A stretch of DNA of 64,000 nucleotides. Origin: Microbacterium sp. Leaf320. Its GTDB lineage: Bacteria > Actinomycetota > Actinomycetes > Actinomycetales > Microbacteriaceae. Both the position numbers and the translations under genes were made by a program. Shown here in pieces: positions 25,779 through 34,007 of the stretch (position 1 is the stretch's first letter; every line of letters starts with the position of its first letter). The notes under the pieces are model-generated. The model made no database searches, was not told the origin of the DNA, and saw only the letters and a list, made by a program, of their open reading frames with translations. Location of the stretch: contig NZ_LMOD01000004.1 in the NCBI RefSeq assembly GCF_001423485.1, positions 248,001 through 312,000 on the forward strand, in the 5' to 3' direction.

Positions 25779-27233
25779 ATGACGCGCAGTCGGACTCTGG
25801 GAACCCTCGCCACCGTCGTGGGCTTCCTGGCCTTCGTCGAATTCACCAGCGGTGTCCTGCAGGGCTACTACACGCCCATGCTCACCGACATCGCGCGGCA
25901 CCTCGGCATCCACGACGCGGATGTCAACTGGCTCGAGGGCACGCAGCTCATGCTCTCGGCGCTCGTCGTGCCGGCATTCGCGAAGCTCGGCGACATGGTC
26001 GGCCACAAGCGGATGCTGTTGATCTCGACCGCGCTGACGGCCGCGGCGGCGCTCGTCCTGCCGTTCACCGACTCCTTCCCGGTCTTCCTCATCGGCTGGA
26101 CGCTGATGGGTTTCTACGTCGTGTGGCTGCCGCTCGAGATCGCCCTGATCTGGTCGCGCTCCCGTCGCATGGAGGGGCGCTCGTCGATCACGGCGAAGGC
26201 CGCGGGGCTTCTGGTGGCTGCGCTCGAGGGCGGCGCGATCATCGGTGCGCTCGTCGGCGGCGCACTCATCGATGCGTTGCCGCTGACGGTCGTGCTCCTC
26301 ATCCCCGCCGTGCTCATCGTCGTCTGCTTCTTCGTGATCCTGTTCGGGGTGAAGGAGTCTCCCGACCCGACCGGCGGCGTGTTCGACACGGTCGGCGTCG
26401 TGCTGATCTCGATGGCGCTCATCTGCTTCACCGGCGGACTCAGCCTGCTGCGTCTCGAGGGCGGGCTGGTCAACCCGTGGTCGTGGGCAGTCGTGGTAGT
26501 CGGGATCCTGCTCGTGATCCCGTTCGTGCTCTGGGAGCTCCGCTGCGACGACCCGCTCATCGATGTGCGCATGTTCCGCTCCCCGGCGCTCGGCCCGGTG
26601 TTCCTGACAGCCGGACTTTTCGGTGTGAGCGTCTTGGGTGCCCAGGCGCCGCTGTCGACCTTCGCTCGCACCGACCCCGGCGTGTACGGCTACGGACTCG
26701 GAACCACCGGCTTCGCGACCTCCTTGATCATCGGCCTGTATCTGATCGCGATGATCGCCGGTGCCCTGTTGTTCCCGGTGATCGCCCGACTCCTCACCCC
26801 GCGCGTCACGCTGATGGGGGCATCGCTGCTCGTCGGCGTCGGATTCCTGCTGTTCCTTCCGTTCCATGATTCGTACCTGCAGGTCGTGACGAACATGGTC
26901 GTCGTCGGACTCGGGTCCGGGGCGCTCGTCGCTGCGCTTCCGGCAGCCGCGGCGTCGGCGGCTCCGGCCACGCAGACGGGTGTCGCGACGGGACTGACGA
27001 ACTCGGTCAAGACCGTGGGCGGGGCGATCGCATCGTGCATCTTCGGCATCGCACTGCTGAACGGCGTGAGCGGCGCGGTCGAGGGCACCGCCGGATCCTT
27101 CGCCGGCTACATCACCGTCTGGGTCGTCTGCGGTGTCACCGCGCTCGTGGCGGCCGCGATCCTCGTGTTCGTCCCGAAAGAGGCGTTCACCGACCGGGCG
27201 AATGCCGATGCAGTCACCGCCCCCGTGGTCTGA
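25779..27233 (+). CDS. MFS transporter, DHA2 (14-helix) drug:H+ antiporter type
   Basis: A 484-residue protein with about 14 transmembrane helices. The motif-A loop is AKLGDMVGHKRMLL (about residue 68). The A-like motif C region contains GALVGGALIDALPL. Architecture and length match EmrB/QacA-type exporters of the DHA2 family. The ATG at 25779 follows CGAGGAGCCGCG. TAGTGT at 25712-25717, at the end of the M20 gene, may be its promoter. No regulator is adjacent. The substrate is unknown. Confidence 0.86.
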   Translation: MTRSRTLGTLATVVGFLAFVEFTSGVLQGYYTPMLTDIARHLGIHDADVNWLEGTQLMLSALVVPAFAKLGDMVGHKRMLLISTALTAAAALVLPFTDSFPVFLIGWTLMGFYVVWLPLEIALIWSRSRRMEGRSSITAKAAGLLVAALEGGAIIGALVGGALIDALPLTVVLLIPAVLIVVCFFVILFGVKESPDPTGGVFDTVGVVLISMALICFTGGLSLLRLEGGLVNPWSWAVVVVGILLVIPFVLWELRCDDPLIDVRMFRSPALGPVFLTAGLFGVSVLGAQAPLSTFARTDPGVYGYGLGTTGFATSLIIGLYLIAMIAGALLFPVIARLLTPRVTLMGASLLVGVGFLLFLPFHDSYLQVVTNMVVVGLGSGALVAALPAAAASAAPATQTGVATGLTNSVKTVGGAIASCIFGIALLNGVSGAVEGTAGSFAGYITVWVVCGVTALVAAAILVFVPKEAFTDRANADAVTAPVV

Positions 27234-27292
27234 CGTCAGTCTCGGTCGAGGCCGAAGGAGCGCTTGACGACGGCCTGCATGTCGCGGTCGAG

Positions 27293-27523
27293 TCAGTCGA
27301 TGCGGGTGTTCACGGTGTCGAAGCGGGCGTTCATCTCGTTGCGGAGTCCGCCGATCTGAGCGTTCATCTCCCCGCGGAGTCCGCCGATCTCCCCGCGGAG
27401 TCCACCGATCTCGGCACGGACGACGCGGATGAAGAGCGTCGAGACGACGGTCATCATGCTGAGCATGAGCGCAGTGAACGAGTCGATCATCGTCCAGATC
27501 TGAGCGTCGTTCATGAGGTGCAC
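27293..27523 (-). CDS. small membrane-anchored coiled-coil protein, apparently truncated by an in-frame TGA
   Basis: A 76-residue protein: an N-terminal transmembrane helix (SFTALMLSMMTVVSTLFIRV) and a short coiled coil built of repeats (EIGGLRG twice, then QIGGLRNEMNARFDTVN). The GTG at 27523 follows GAGGATGACAC; an ATG at 27514 is the alternative. After the TGA at 27295-27293 the same frame stays open for 18 codons, reading LDRDMQAVVKRSFGLDRD, and stops at 27236. That tail is what related small proteins of this kind carry, so the TGA looks like a nonsense change (CGA to TGA would suffice) or a readthrough codon. Function unknown. Confidence 0.6.
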   Translation of the reverse strand: MHLMNDAQIWTMIDSFTALMLSMMTVVSTLFIRVVRAEIGGLRGEIGGLRGEMNAQIGGLRNEMNARFDTVNTRID

Positions 27524-27650
27524 CGTGTCATCCTCGCATCGTTCCAGACGACGCATCGAGATCGACGTCGCTGTATACCGTCATCCCATGGCGCGGGGAG
27601 AAATCGCGGTATGCGCCTTTTTGTGCAGAAGGCATTCGGCAGGGGAACCA

Positions 27651-28055
27651 TCAGGAGGCGCGAGGCGGGTTGTGCATGAACTCGACGCGCACGCCACTCG
27701 CGTCCTCGACGAACGAGGCGTAGTAGTGCTCGCTGAACCGTTCGTAGATCTTGGGTTCGCGCACCACGGTCCATCCTGCGGCGACGGCGACCGCGTGCAG
27801 GCGGTCGACGTCGCCGCGGGAGTCGACCGCGAACGCGAGATGCTGCCATCCGGCGCGTCCGTGCACGTGCGGGCCGGTGTCCTCGCCGCGTGGGGCGAAG
27901 ATGATGATCTCGGTCTCGTCGCCGTGATGCCAGGAGATCCCGTCCTCGGCTTCGCTCCCGAACTCGTACCCGAGCGCCGTCAGTATCGGGTCGAACTGCG
28001 CCCGCCCCTGCTCGAGGTCGCGGACGGTGATGCCCAGGTGATCGACAAGTGCCAT
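27651..28055 (-). CDS. VOC family protein (glyoxalase/bleomycin resistance fold)
   Basis: A 134-residue glyoxalase-fold protein: it starts LVDHLGITVRDLEQGRAQF, has a metal-ligand-like GPHVHGRAGWQHLAFAV segment, and ends FVEDASGVRVEFMHNPP with the conserved Glu. The fold supports metal-dependent isomerases, dioxygenases and antibiotic-binding proteins; which applies is not readable. The ATG at 28055 lies 6 nt after GAGACT, so it may be leaderless. It lies 41 nt downstream of the siderophore-interacting protein gene on the same strand. Confidence 0.78.
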   Translation of the reverse strand: MALVDHLGITVRDLEQGRAQFDPILTALGYEFGSEAEDGISWHHGDETEIIIFAPRGEDTGPHVHGRAGWQHLAFAVDSRGDVDRLHAVAVAAGWTVVREPKIYERFSEHYYASFVEDASGVRVEFMHNPPRAS

Positions 28056-28096
28056 GTGCCCAGTCTCGCAGGCCGGCCTCCGGCGCCTCCGAGGAG

Positions 28097-28864
28097 TCAG
28101 TGCGGTGCGTGATACTCGGCTTCGCCGCGCTTCCAGTAGCCCTTCACCACGGCGCTCGTGGGGTCGACGCCCCACCGGTCGAGCAGTGCACGCCCGGGCT
28201 TGACGATCGACTGCTCCGCGGCGATGAACACGAACGGGTCGTCGCCGATCGAATCCTCTGCCATCAGTCCGTCGAGGAAAGCGATGAGAGCGGAGCCTGA
28301 GGGCGCATCGGCCCGATGCAGCCACTCGACGTCGACGGGCGCGTCGATGTCGATCTCGCGACCGGCCGATACCGTCTCGAGCACGATCCGTGCGGAGACA
28401 TCTGCGGGCATGAGCGCCGCGAAGCGCCGGATCGCGGGGATCGCGGTCTCATCTCCGACCAGGAGCCAGGACCCGGGAGCGCCTGTGAGCACCGCCGATC
28501 CGCGCGGCCCGCCGACGCCGATCGATGACCCTAGAGGAGCGGTGGCGGCCCAGAGCGCCGCGACGCCGGCGTCGCCGTGCACCGCGAACTCGACGTCGAG
28601 CCAGTCCGACCCCCAGGCGAGGGGCGTGTACTCGCGACTCGGCGCCGACCGCATCTCCTCGACCGAGGTCACAGGGCCCGTGGGGAAGAACAGGCGCATG
28701 TGATCATCCGATCCCGGGGAGTCGAATCCCTCGAGATCGCCGCCGGTCAGGCGTACACGGACGAAGTCGGGGGCGAGCCATTCCCTGGCGCTCAAAGTCG
28801 CCGTGCGGAACCGCAGGTCGAGGCCGCGACGCTCGATCGAGAAGGCGGATTTCGTATCGCTCAT
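28097..28864 (-). CDS. siderophore-interacting protein (FAD-binding ferric-siderophore reductase)
   Basis: A 255-residue SIP/ViuB-type flavoprotein that reduces ferric siderophores in the cytoplasm with NAD(P)H. The FAD-binding barrel shows HMRLFFP and REYTPLAW (about 80; R-x-Y-S/T). The NAD-binding half has SWLLVGDETAIPAIRRF and a C-terminal KGYWKRGEAEYH, all hallmarks of the family. The ATG at 28864 is 6 nt after a TAGCCT -10 that lies inside an iron box, so the transcript is leaderless and iron-repressed. It diverges from the siderophore ABC importer and shares its regulation. Confidence 0.92.
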   Translation of the reverse strand: MSDTKSAFSIERRGLDLRFRTATLSAREWLAPDFVRVRLTGGDLEGFDSPGSDDHMRLFFPTGPVTSVEEMRSAPSREYTPLAWGSDWLDVEFAVHGDAGVAALWAATAPLGSSIGVGGPRGSAVLTGAPGSWLLVGDETAIPAIRRFAALMPADVSARIVLETVSAGREIDIDAPVDVEWLHRADAPSGSALIAFLDGLMAEDSIGDDPFVFIAAEQSIVKPGRALLDRWGVDPTSAVVKGYWKRGEAEYHAPH

Positions 28865-28882
28865 AAAGTAAGGCTAACCTAT
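28864..28882 (-). promoter_or_regulatory. IdeR/DtxR iron box over the siderophore-interacting protein promoter
   Basis: The minus-strand 19-mer ATAGGTTAGCCTTACTTTA matches the DtxR/IdeR consensus at about 15 of 19 positions. The TAGCCT -10 (complement of 28871-28876) is embedded in it, so repressor binding would block RNA polymerase directly. Confidence 0.8.
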
Positions 28883-28896
28883 CTTTCAGGTCGGAG

Positions 28897-28915
28897 TTAG
28901 GTAAGCCTAAGCCGA
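28897..28915 (+). promoter_or_regulatory. second IdeR/DtxR iron box, upstream of the siderophore importer
   Basis: TTAGGTAAGCCTAAGCCGA matches the DtxR/IdeR consensus at about 15 of 19 positions, strongest in the left 14. It lies 53 nt before the binding-protein ATG and 33 nt from the first box, suiting iron repression of both directions. Confidence 0.8.
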
Positions 28916-28967
28916 TCATCCTGCGCCACTCGTGCGCGTTTCCACACCGCAGAACAGGAGTCTCTCC

Positions 28968-29960
28968 ATGTCCATGCCCAGAATCCTCACCGCCACGAGC
29001 ATCGGTCTCGTCGGACTCCTCGCCCTCGCAGGGTGCGCCTCCGGCGGCGAATCAGAACCGGAGGAGGCCGAGGCGGCGGCCGCATCCGTCGCTATCGAGG
29101 ACAACACGGGCACGCATGAGATCGCGACTCCGCCGACGTCGGTGGTCGCACTCGACAACCGCACCTTCCAGACGCTGTCCGACTGGGGGGTCGAGCTCTC
29201 CGCCGGCGCGGTCTCGCTCATGCCCGACACGGTGTCGTACCTCGAGGACGACGCGATCGTCGACATCGGCCTGCACAGCGAACCCGACCTCGAGGCCATC
29301 GTCGCCGTCGAGCCCGATCTGATCATCAGCGGTCAGCGCTTCACTCAGCACAACGAGGCGATCGCCGAGCTCGTTCCCGATGCCACGATCATCGACCTGG
29401 AACCCCGCGAGGGCGAGCCCTTCGACGAGGAGCTCAAGCGGCAGGTCACGGTGCTCGGCGAGATCTTCGACAAGGAGGACGAGGCGCAGGCACTCGTCGA
29501 CGACTTCGACGCCGCGGTCGAGCGCGCCAAGGCCGCCTACGACGACTCCGACACCGTCATGGCCGTGAACACCTCGGGCGGTGAGATCGGATACCTCGCA
29601 CCGACCGTCGGCCGTTCGCTCGGCCCGATCTACGACATCCTCGGCCTCACGCCGGCACTCGAGGTCGACGACGCCAGCGACGACCACCAGGGCGACGACA
29701 TCTCTGTCGAGGCGATCGCCTCGTCGAAACCCGACTGGATGCTCGTGCTCGACCGTGACGCCGTGTTCGCAGCCGAGACGCCCGACTACGTCCAGGCATC
29801 GGAGATCCTCGAGAACTCCGAGGCACTCGCTTCCGTCACTGCCGTCGCCGACGACCAGATCGTCTACATGCCCACCGACACCTACCTGAACGAGGGCATC
29901 CAGACGTACACGACGTTCCTCAACGATCTCGCCGACGCGCTCGAGGCGGCGCAGAAGTAG
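28968..29960 (+). CDS. iron-siderophore ABC transporter substrate-binding lipoprotein
   Basis: A 330-residue FepB/FhuD-class binding protein. The lipobox is LLALAGC, with acylated Cys about 23, then an acidic Glu/Ala-rich linker. The periplasmic-binding fold shows PTSVVALDNRTFQTLSDWGV and LEAIVAVEPDLIISGQRF. Of the candidate starts, the ATG at 28968 follows CAGGAGTCTCTCC and gives a compact signal peptide. It would bind a ferric siderophore (catecholate or hydroxamate not distinguishable) and hand it to the two FecCD permeases. Expression is controlled by the iron box at 28897. Confidence 0.92.
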   Translation: MSMPRILTATSIGLVGLLALAGCASGGESEPEEAEAAAASVAIEDNTGTHEIATPPTSVVALDNRTFQTLSDWGVELSAGAVSLMPDTVSYLEDDAIVDIGLHSEPDLEAIVAVEPDLIISGQRFTQHNEAIAELVPDATIIDLEPREGEPFDEELKRQVTVLGEIFDKEDEAQALVDDFDAAVERAKAAYDDSDTVMAVNTSGGEIGYLAPTVGRSLGPIYDILGLTPALEVDDASDDHQGDDISVEAIASSKPDWMLVLDRDAVFAAETPDYVQASEILENSEALASVTAVADDQIVYMPTDTYLNEGIQTYTTFLNDLADALEAAQK

Positions 29961-29967
29961 CAGCTGC

Positions 29968-30001
29968 ATGGCGGCATCCGCTCCGCAGCGGATGCCGCCA
30001 T
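29968..30001 (+). terminator. intercistronic hairpin between binding-protein and permease genes
   Basis: A perfect 15-bp stem (29968-29982 with 29987-30001) and CCGC loop, 8 nt after the binding-protein stop and 13 nt before the permease ATG. It probably acts as a partial terminator or mRNA stabiliser that keeps binding-protein levels above permease levels. Confidence 0.75.
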
Positions 30002-30014
30002 CCGGCGTTCCATC

Positions 30015-31001
30015 ATGACCCGCACCGCTTCTCCCGCGCCGTCCCGCACCGTCGGGCGGCTCTTCGACGTGAGACTCCTCGTCGGCGTCCTCGTCGTCGT
30101 CGCCCTTCTCGTCGTGTCCCTCTTCACGGGCGTGTACGACATCGCCGGAGCCGCGGACGGCGCCGAGATGTTCCAGATCACGCGTGTTCCGCGCACGATC
30201 GCTCTCGTCCTCGCCGGTGCCGCGATGGCCATGGCAGGCCTCGTGATGCAGCTGCTGACCCAGAACCGCTTCGTCGAGCCCACCACGACCGGCACCACCG
30301 AGTGGGCGGGCCTAGGGCTGCTGACCGTGATGGTGCTCGTGCCCAACCCGTCGATCCCGCTGCGGACGATCGGCGCGATCGTCGCGGCCTTCATCGGCAC
30401 CATGGTGTTCTTCGCCTTCCTCCGCCGGGTCTCGCTCAGGTCGTCGCTCATCGTGCCGATCGTCGGAATCATGCTGGGCGCCGTCGTCGGAGCGGTCTCC
30501 ACCTACTTCGCGCTGGCGACGGACTCCCTGCAGGCGATCGGCGTCTGGTTCGCTGGCAGCTTCACCTCGGTGCTGCGGGGTCAGTACGAGATGCTCTGGA
30601 TCGTCGCGATCGTCGGCGTGGTGGTGTTCCTCGTGGCCGACCGCCTGACGATCGCCGGGCTGGGCGAGGAGATCGCCACGAACGTCGGTGTGAACTACAA
30701 CCGGGTGATCCTCCTCGGAACCGTGCTCATCGCGATCACGACCGGCGTCGTCACGGTGGTCGTGGGCAACCTGCCGTTCCTGGGGCTCATCGTCCCCAAC
30801 ATCGTCTCGATGGTCCGCGGCGACGACCTGCGAAGCAACCTGCCGTGGGTCTGCCTGCTCGGCATCGCGATCGTCACCGTCTGCGACATCATCGGTCGGA
30901 CCATCATCATGCCCTTCGAGGTCCCGGTGTCGTTGATCCTCGGGATCGTCGGCGCGATCGTCTTCATCCTTCTCCTGCTGAGGCAGCGCCGTCGTGGCTA
31001 G
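30015..31001 (+). CDS. FecCD family iron-siderophore ABC permease (first subunit)
   Basis: A 328-residue BtuC/FecD-type permease with about nine to ten helices. Landmarks are RVPRTIALVLAGAAMAMAG near residue 52, the NRFVEPTTTG loop, and PFLGLIVPNIVSM near 250, the conserved coupling region. It forms the pore with the following subunit. A short leader separates it from the binding-protein gene, with the hairpin in between. The ATG at 30015 is the first in frame. Confidence 0.92.
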   Translation: MTRTASPAPSRTVGRLFDVRLLVGVLVVVALLVVSLFTGVYDIAGAADGAEMFQITRVPRTIALVLAGAAMAMAGLVMQLLTQNRFVEPTTTGTTEWAGLGLLTVMVLVPNPSIPLRTIGAIVAAFIGTMVFFAFLRRVSLRSSLIVPIVGIMLGAVVGAVSTYFALATDSLQAIGVWFAGSFTSVLRGQYEMLWIVAIVGVVVFLVADRLTIAGLGEEIATNVGVNYNRVILLGTVLIAITTGVVTVVVGNLPFLGLIVPNIVSMVRGDDLRSNLPWVCLLGIAIVTVCDIIGRTIIMPFEVPVSLILGIVGAIVFILLLLRQRRRG

Positions 31002-32019
31002 TGTGATCGCGGCACACGACCGCACCTCCGGATCCTTCACGACGCCCCGAGCACGGCGTCGGTACGCGATCGTGCTCGGCATCCTCATCGTGCTCGCCGC
31101 GGTCTTCGCCTTCGCGCTGCTGGCCTGGGAGAACCCGATGCCCGTGGGCTCGCCCGGCTTCTGGCGCATCGCGAAGCTCAGGACGACGAACGTGATCGTG
31201 ATGGCGGTGGTCGCCGTGGCGCAGGCCATCGCGACCGTGAGCTTTCAGACGGTCACGAACAACCGCATCATCACCCCGTCGATCATGGGGTTCGAGTCTC
31301 TCTATCGGGTCGTGCAGACCACCACCGTGTACCTGTTCGGCGTCGCCGGGCTCGTCGCGATCCAGGGGGTCTGGCAGTTCGGCCTCCAGGTCGTGATCAT
31401 GGTCGGGCTCGCGATGGCGCTGTACGGATGGCTGCTGTCCGGCCGCTACGGCAACCTGCAGATCATGCTGCTCATCGGCATCATCATCGGCGGAGGGCTC
31501 GGCGCGATCTCGACATTCATGCAGCGACTGCTCACACCCAGTGAGTTCGACGTGCTGGCGGCGCGGCTGTTCGGCAACGTCTCCAACGCCGACGCGTCGT
31601 ACCTGCCTCTGGCGATTCCGCTGTGCGTCGCGGCATCCGCTCTGCTGTGGCTGAGGTCACGGAGGCTGAACCTCCTGGCGCTCGGCCCCGACGTGTCGCG
31701 CTCGCTCGGCCTTGACCACAAGCGCGAGCTCTACATCGTGCTCTTCCTGGTGGCCGTCCTGATGGCGACTTCGACCGCGCTGGTGGGCCCGATGACGTTC
31801 CTCGGCTTCCTCGTCGCGACCCTCGCCTATCAGTTCGCAGATTCTCACGATCACCGGCTGATCTTCCCCGTGGCCGTGCTCACGGCCTTCACGATCCTCG
31901 CCGGAGCGTACTTCGTCATGAAGAACGTGTTCTACGCGCAGGGCATGGTGTCGATCCTGATCGAACTGGTGGGCGGCACGGTCTTCCTCATCGTCATCCT
32001 CAGAAAGGGCCGACTGTGA
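30994..32019 (+). CDS. FecCD family iron-siderophore ABC permease (second subunit)
   Basis: A 341-residue FecC/FepG-like permease. It shows LRTTNVIVMAVVAVAQAIA, NNRIITPSIMGFESLY, and the conserved VGPMTFLGFLVATLAYQF near residue 265. It starts with a GTG at 30994 that overlaps the upstream permease by 8 nt, and its 3' end overlaps the ATPase gene by 4 nt, so all three are translationally coupled. It completes the heterodimeric channel for ferric siderophore uptake. Confidence 0.92.
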   Translation: MASVIAAHDRTSGSFTTPRARRRYAIVLGILIVLAAVFAFALLAWENPMPVGSPGFWRIAKLRTTNVIVMAVVAVAQAIATVSFQTVTNNRIITPSIMGFESLYRVVQTTTVYLFGVAGLVAIQGVWQFGLQVVIMVGLAMALYGWLLSGRYGNLQIMLLIGIIIGGGLGAISTFMQRLLTPSEFDVLAARLFGNVSNADASYLPLAIPLCVAASALLWLRSRRLNLLALGPDVSRSLGLDHKRELYIVLFLVAVLMATSTALVGPMTFLGFLVATLAYQFADSHDHRLIFPVAVLTAFTILAGAYFVMKNVFYAQGMVSILIELVGGTVFLIVILRKGRL

Positions 32020-32771
32020 TCACACTCGACGGCGTGCGCCGCGACTACAGCAGCGAGGTCGCGATCGGTCCCGTGGATCTCGAGATCCCCGCCGGGGGCA
32101 TCACCGCACTGATCGGTCCGAACGGCGCGGGCAAGTCCACTCTGCTGACGATGATCGGCCGTCTCGGCGGGATGGATGCGGGAGCGATCGAGATCGCGGG
32201 ATACGACGTCGCGACGACGAAGTCGAAGGATCTGGCCAAGATCGTCTCGGTGCTCCGACAGGAGAACCACTTCGTCACGCGTCTGACCGTTCGTCAACTC
32301 GTGGGCTTCGGCCGTTTCCCGCACTCCCAGGGGAGGCTGAATCGGGCGGACGAGCAGGTCATCAGCGAGGCGATCGACTTCCTCGACCTCGGGGAGCTCG
32401 AGGGGCGCTACCTCGACGAGCTCTCGGGTGGGCAGCGGCAGCGCGCCTACGTCGCGATGGTGCTCGCACAGGACACCGAGTTCGTCCTGCTCGATGAGCC
32501 CCTCAACAACCTCGACATGAAGCACGCGGTGCAGATGATGAAGCACCTGCGGCGAGCATCGGAGGAGCTCGGGCGCACGATCGTCATCGTGCTGCACGAC
32601 ATCAACTTCGCCGGACACTACGCCGATCACATCTGCGCCATGAAGGACGGTGCCGTGGTCGAGTTCGGCTCGCCGGCCGAGATCATGACCGGTGAGGTGC
32701 TCACCCGGGTGTTCGACACCGACGTGCAGGTGGTCGAAGGACCCTCCGGCCCGCTGGCCGTCTACTACTGA
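32016..32771 (+). CDS. iron-siderophore ABC transporter ATPase
   Basis: A 251-residue FepC-type ATPase. Walker A is GPNGAGKSTL (about 34), the signature LSGGQRQRAYVA (about 136), Walker B FVLLDEPLNNLD and the switch His in VLHDINFA. The C-terminus DVQVVEGPSGPLAVYY is typical for siderophore importers. The GTG start at 32016 overlaps the second permease. It powers the binding-protein-dependent uptake system and ends the operon. Confidence 0.94.
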   Translation: MITLDGVRRDYSSEVAIGPVDLEIPAGGITALIGPNGAGKSTLLTMIGRLGGMDAGAIEIAGYDVATTKSKDLAKIVSVLRQENHFVTRLTVRQLVGFGRFPHSQGRLNRADEQVISEAIDFLDLGELEGRYLDELSGGQRQRAYVAMVLAQDTEFVLLDEPLNNLDMKHAVQMMKHLRRASEELGRTIVIVLHDINFAGHYADHICAMKDGAVVEFGSPAEIMTGEVLTRVFDTDVQVVEGPSGPLAVYY

Positions 32772-32777
32772 GGTCGC

Positions 32778-32975
32778 TCAGAGTTCGATGCCGTGGTCCT
32801 CGTCGTTGACACCTTCGTTGCGCCCGCGACGGGATTCGTAGCCGATGAACCACCCGAGCCAGACGATCGCGGCCAGGAGGATGCCCAGCCAGACGTTTTG
32901 GAATATCAGGCCGATCACGATGCCGAGGATGAGGAGCCCGGCGGTGACGGAGAAGCGGAGCGCGGTGCGGGACAT
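32778..32975 (-). CDS. small two-helix membrane protein
   Basis: A 65-residue protein with two predicted transmembrane helices (FSVTAGLLILGIVIGLIFQ and LGILLAAIVWLGWFIGY) and a charged tail with RRGRNEGVNDEDHG. I do not recognise a named family. The ATG at 32975 lies exactly 6 nt after TAGGCT (complement of 32982-32987), which supports expression as a leaderless transcript. It converges on the siderophore operon with only 6 nt between stops. Confidence 0.7.
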   Translation of the reverse strand: MSRTALRFSVTAGLLILGIVIGLIFQNVWLGILLAAIVWLGWFIGYESRRGRNEGVNDEDHGIEL

Positions 32976-33013
32976 GCGCTCAGCCTAGAGGCGATCCTGG
33001 TCTGACGCGCGGG

Positions 33014-33973
33014 TCAGCGACCGCGGTGGTCTTCGGGGGAGAGTCGGGGTCCGCGGCGGGGTTCGCTCACTCCGCTTGCGAAGATGAGCCGGATCACCCG
33101 TTGCCGGTGGCCGGCCCACGGCTCGAGGAGCTCGAGCATCCCGTCGTCATCGGTGCGGTGACCGGTGAGCGCGTAGCCGACCTCGTGGGCGAGGTGGTAG
33201 TCGCCGACGCTCACCGCATCGGGGTCGCCGAGCGCGCGGATGCGGGTCTCCGCCGACGTCCACGGGCCGACCCCGGGGAGACTCGTCAGCACGCGGTCGC
33301 GATCGTCGCCGGTGGGCGCGGTCAAGAGGGCTCGGGAGACGCTGTCGGCCCGTTCGGCCACTCGCACGATCGTCTTCGACTGCGGTGGCTGCACGGCGAC
33401 GCGATGCCAGTCCCAGGAGGGTATGCGGCGCCACTCCGCAGCCGTGGGCGCGGTGTACATCGGTCGCGGCGTCGGCCCCGGCGCGCGCTCGCCGAACTTC
33501 GTGACGAGCAGACGCCAGGCGCGGAACGCCTCGAGTCCGGTGACCTTCTGCTCGATGATGGCGCACGCGAGAGCGTCGAAGACGACACCTGTGCGGGCGA
33601 GGCGCAATCCGCGCGTGCGGCGGGCCACCTCGGCGATGAACGGATGAGGGGACGGGTCGAAACCCGAAGGATCGTCATCGGCGCCGCAGAGCGACGGCAC
33701 GGTGTCGAGCGCGTGCTCCGCTCCGGCGCCCCACGCGGTCGCCCTGATCTCGTCGCCGTGGATTCGGAGAGCGAGTGTCGTCGGACCCAGCGGTGTGCGC
33801 AGTGTGCGCCAGATGACGGGGCCGTCGTGGACCATGGTCGGGTCGCCGGGACCTCGACGAAGCATCCCCACCGTCGCGCGCAGATCGACCGGCGCGGCCG
33901 GGCGGTACACGGTCGTCCGCGGTGGGCTCTGCGGCGCTGCGTCAGCAGCTCCGGCATCCGCGGTCAGGGTCAT
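33014..33973 (-). CDS. AlkA-like DNA-3-methyladenine glycosylase
   Basis: A 319-residue base-excision glycosylase of the HhH-GPD superfamily that removes alkylated bases from DNA. The helix-hairpin-helix is VLTSLPGVGPWTSAETRIRA, followed by the catalytic Asp in DAVSVGDYHLAHEVGYAL. FDALACAIIEQKVTGLEAFRA forms the core helices. The ATG at 33973 lies 6 nt after TATGGT, fitting a leaderless start; an upstream in-frame start at 34132 overlaps the next gene and is unlikely. No Ada domain is fused. It could complement ogt at 19802 in alkylation repair. Confidence 0.85.
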   Translation of the reverse strand: MTLTADAGAADAAPQSPPRTTVYRPAAPVDLRATVGMLRRGPGDPTMVHDGPVIWRTLRTPLGPTTLALRIHGDEIRATAWGAGAEHALDTVPSLCGADDDPSGFDPSPHPFIAEVARRTRGLRLARTGVVFDALACAIIEQKVTGLEAFRAWRLLVTKFGERAPGPTPRPMYTAPTAAEWRRIPSWDWHRVAVQPPQSKTIVRVAERADSVSRALLTAPTGDDRDRVLTSLPGVGPWTSAETRIRALGDPDAVSVGDYHLAHEVGYALTGHRTDDDGMLELLEPWAGHRQRVIRLIFASGVSEPRRGPRLSPEDHRGR

Positions 33974-34007
33974 GCGCCCACCATACGTGGCGGGCCTGAC
34001 ATCGGGA

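Noticed and set aside
27582..27650. TACCGT, 6 nt, ATG at 27588 on the plus strand, resembling a leaderless start
   Set aside because: The frame runs antisense through the VOC gene and yields a shadow-like protein; chance match is more likely.
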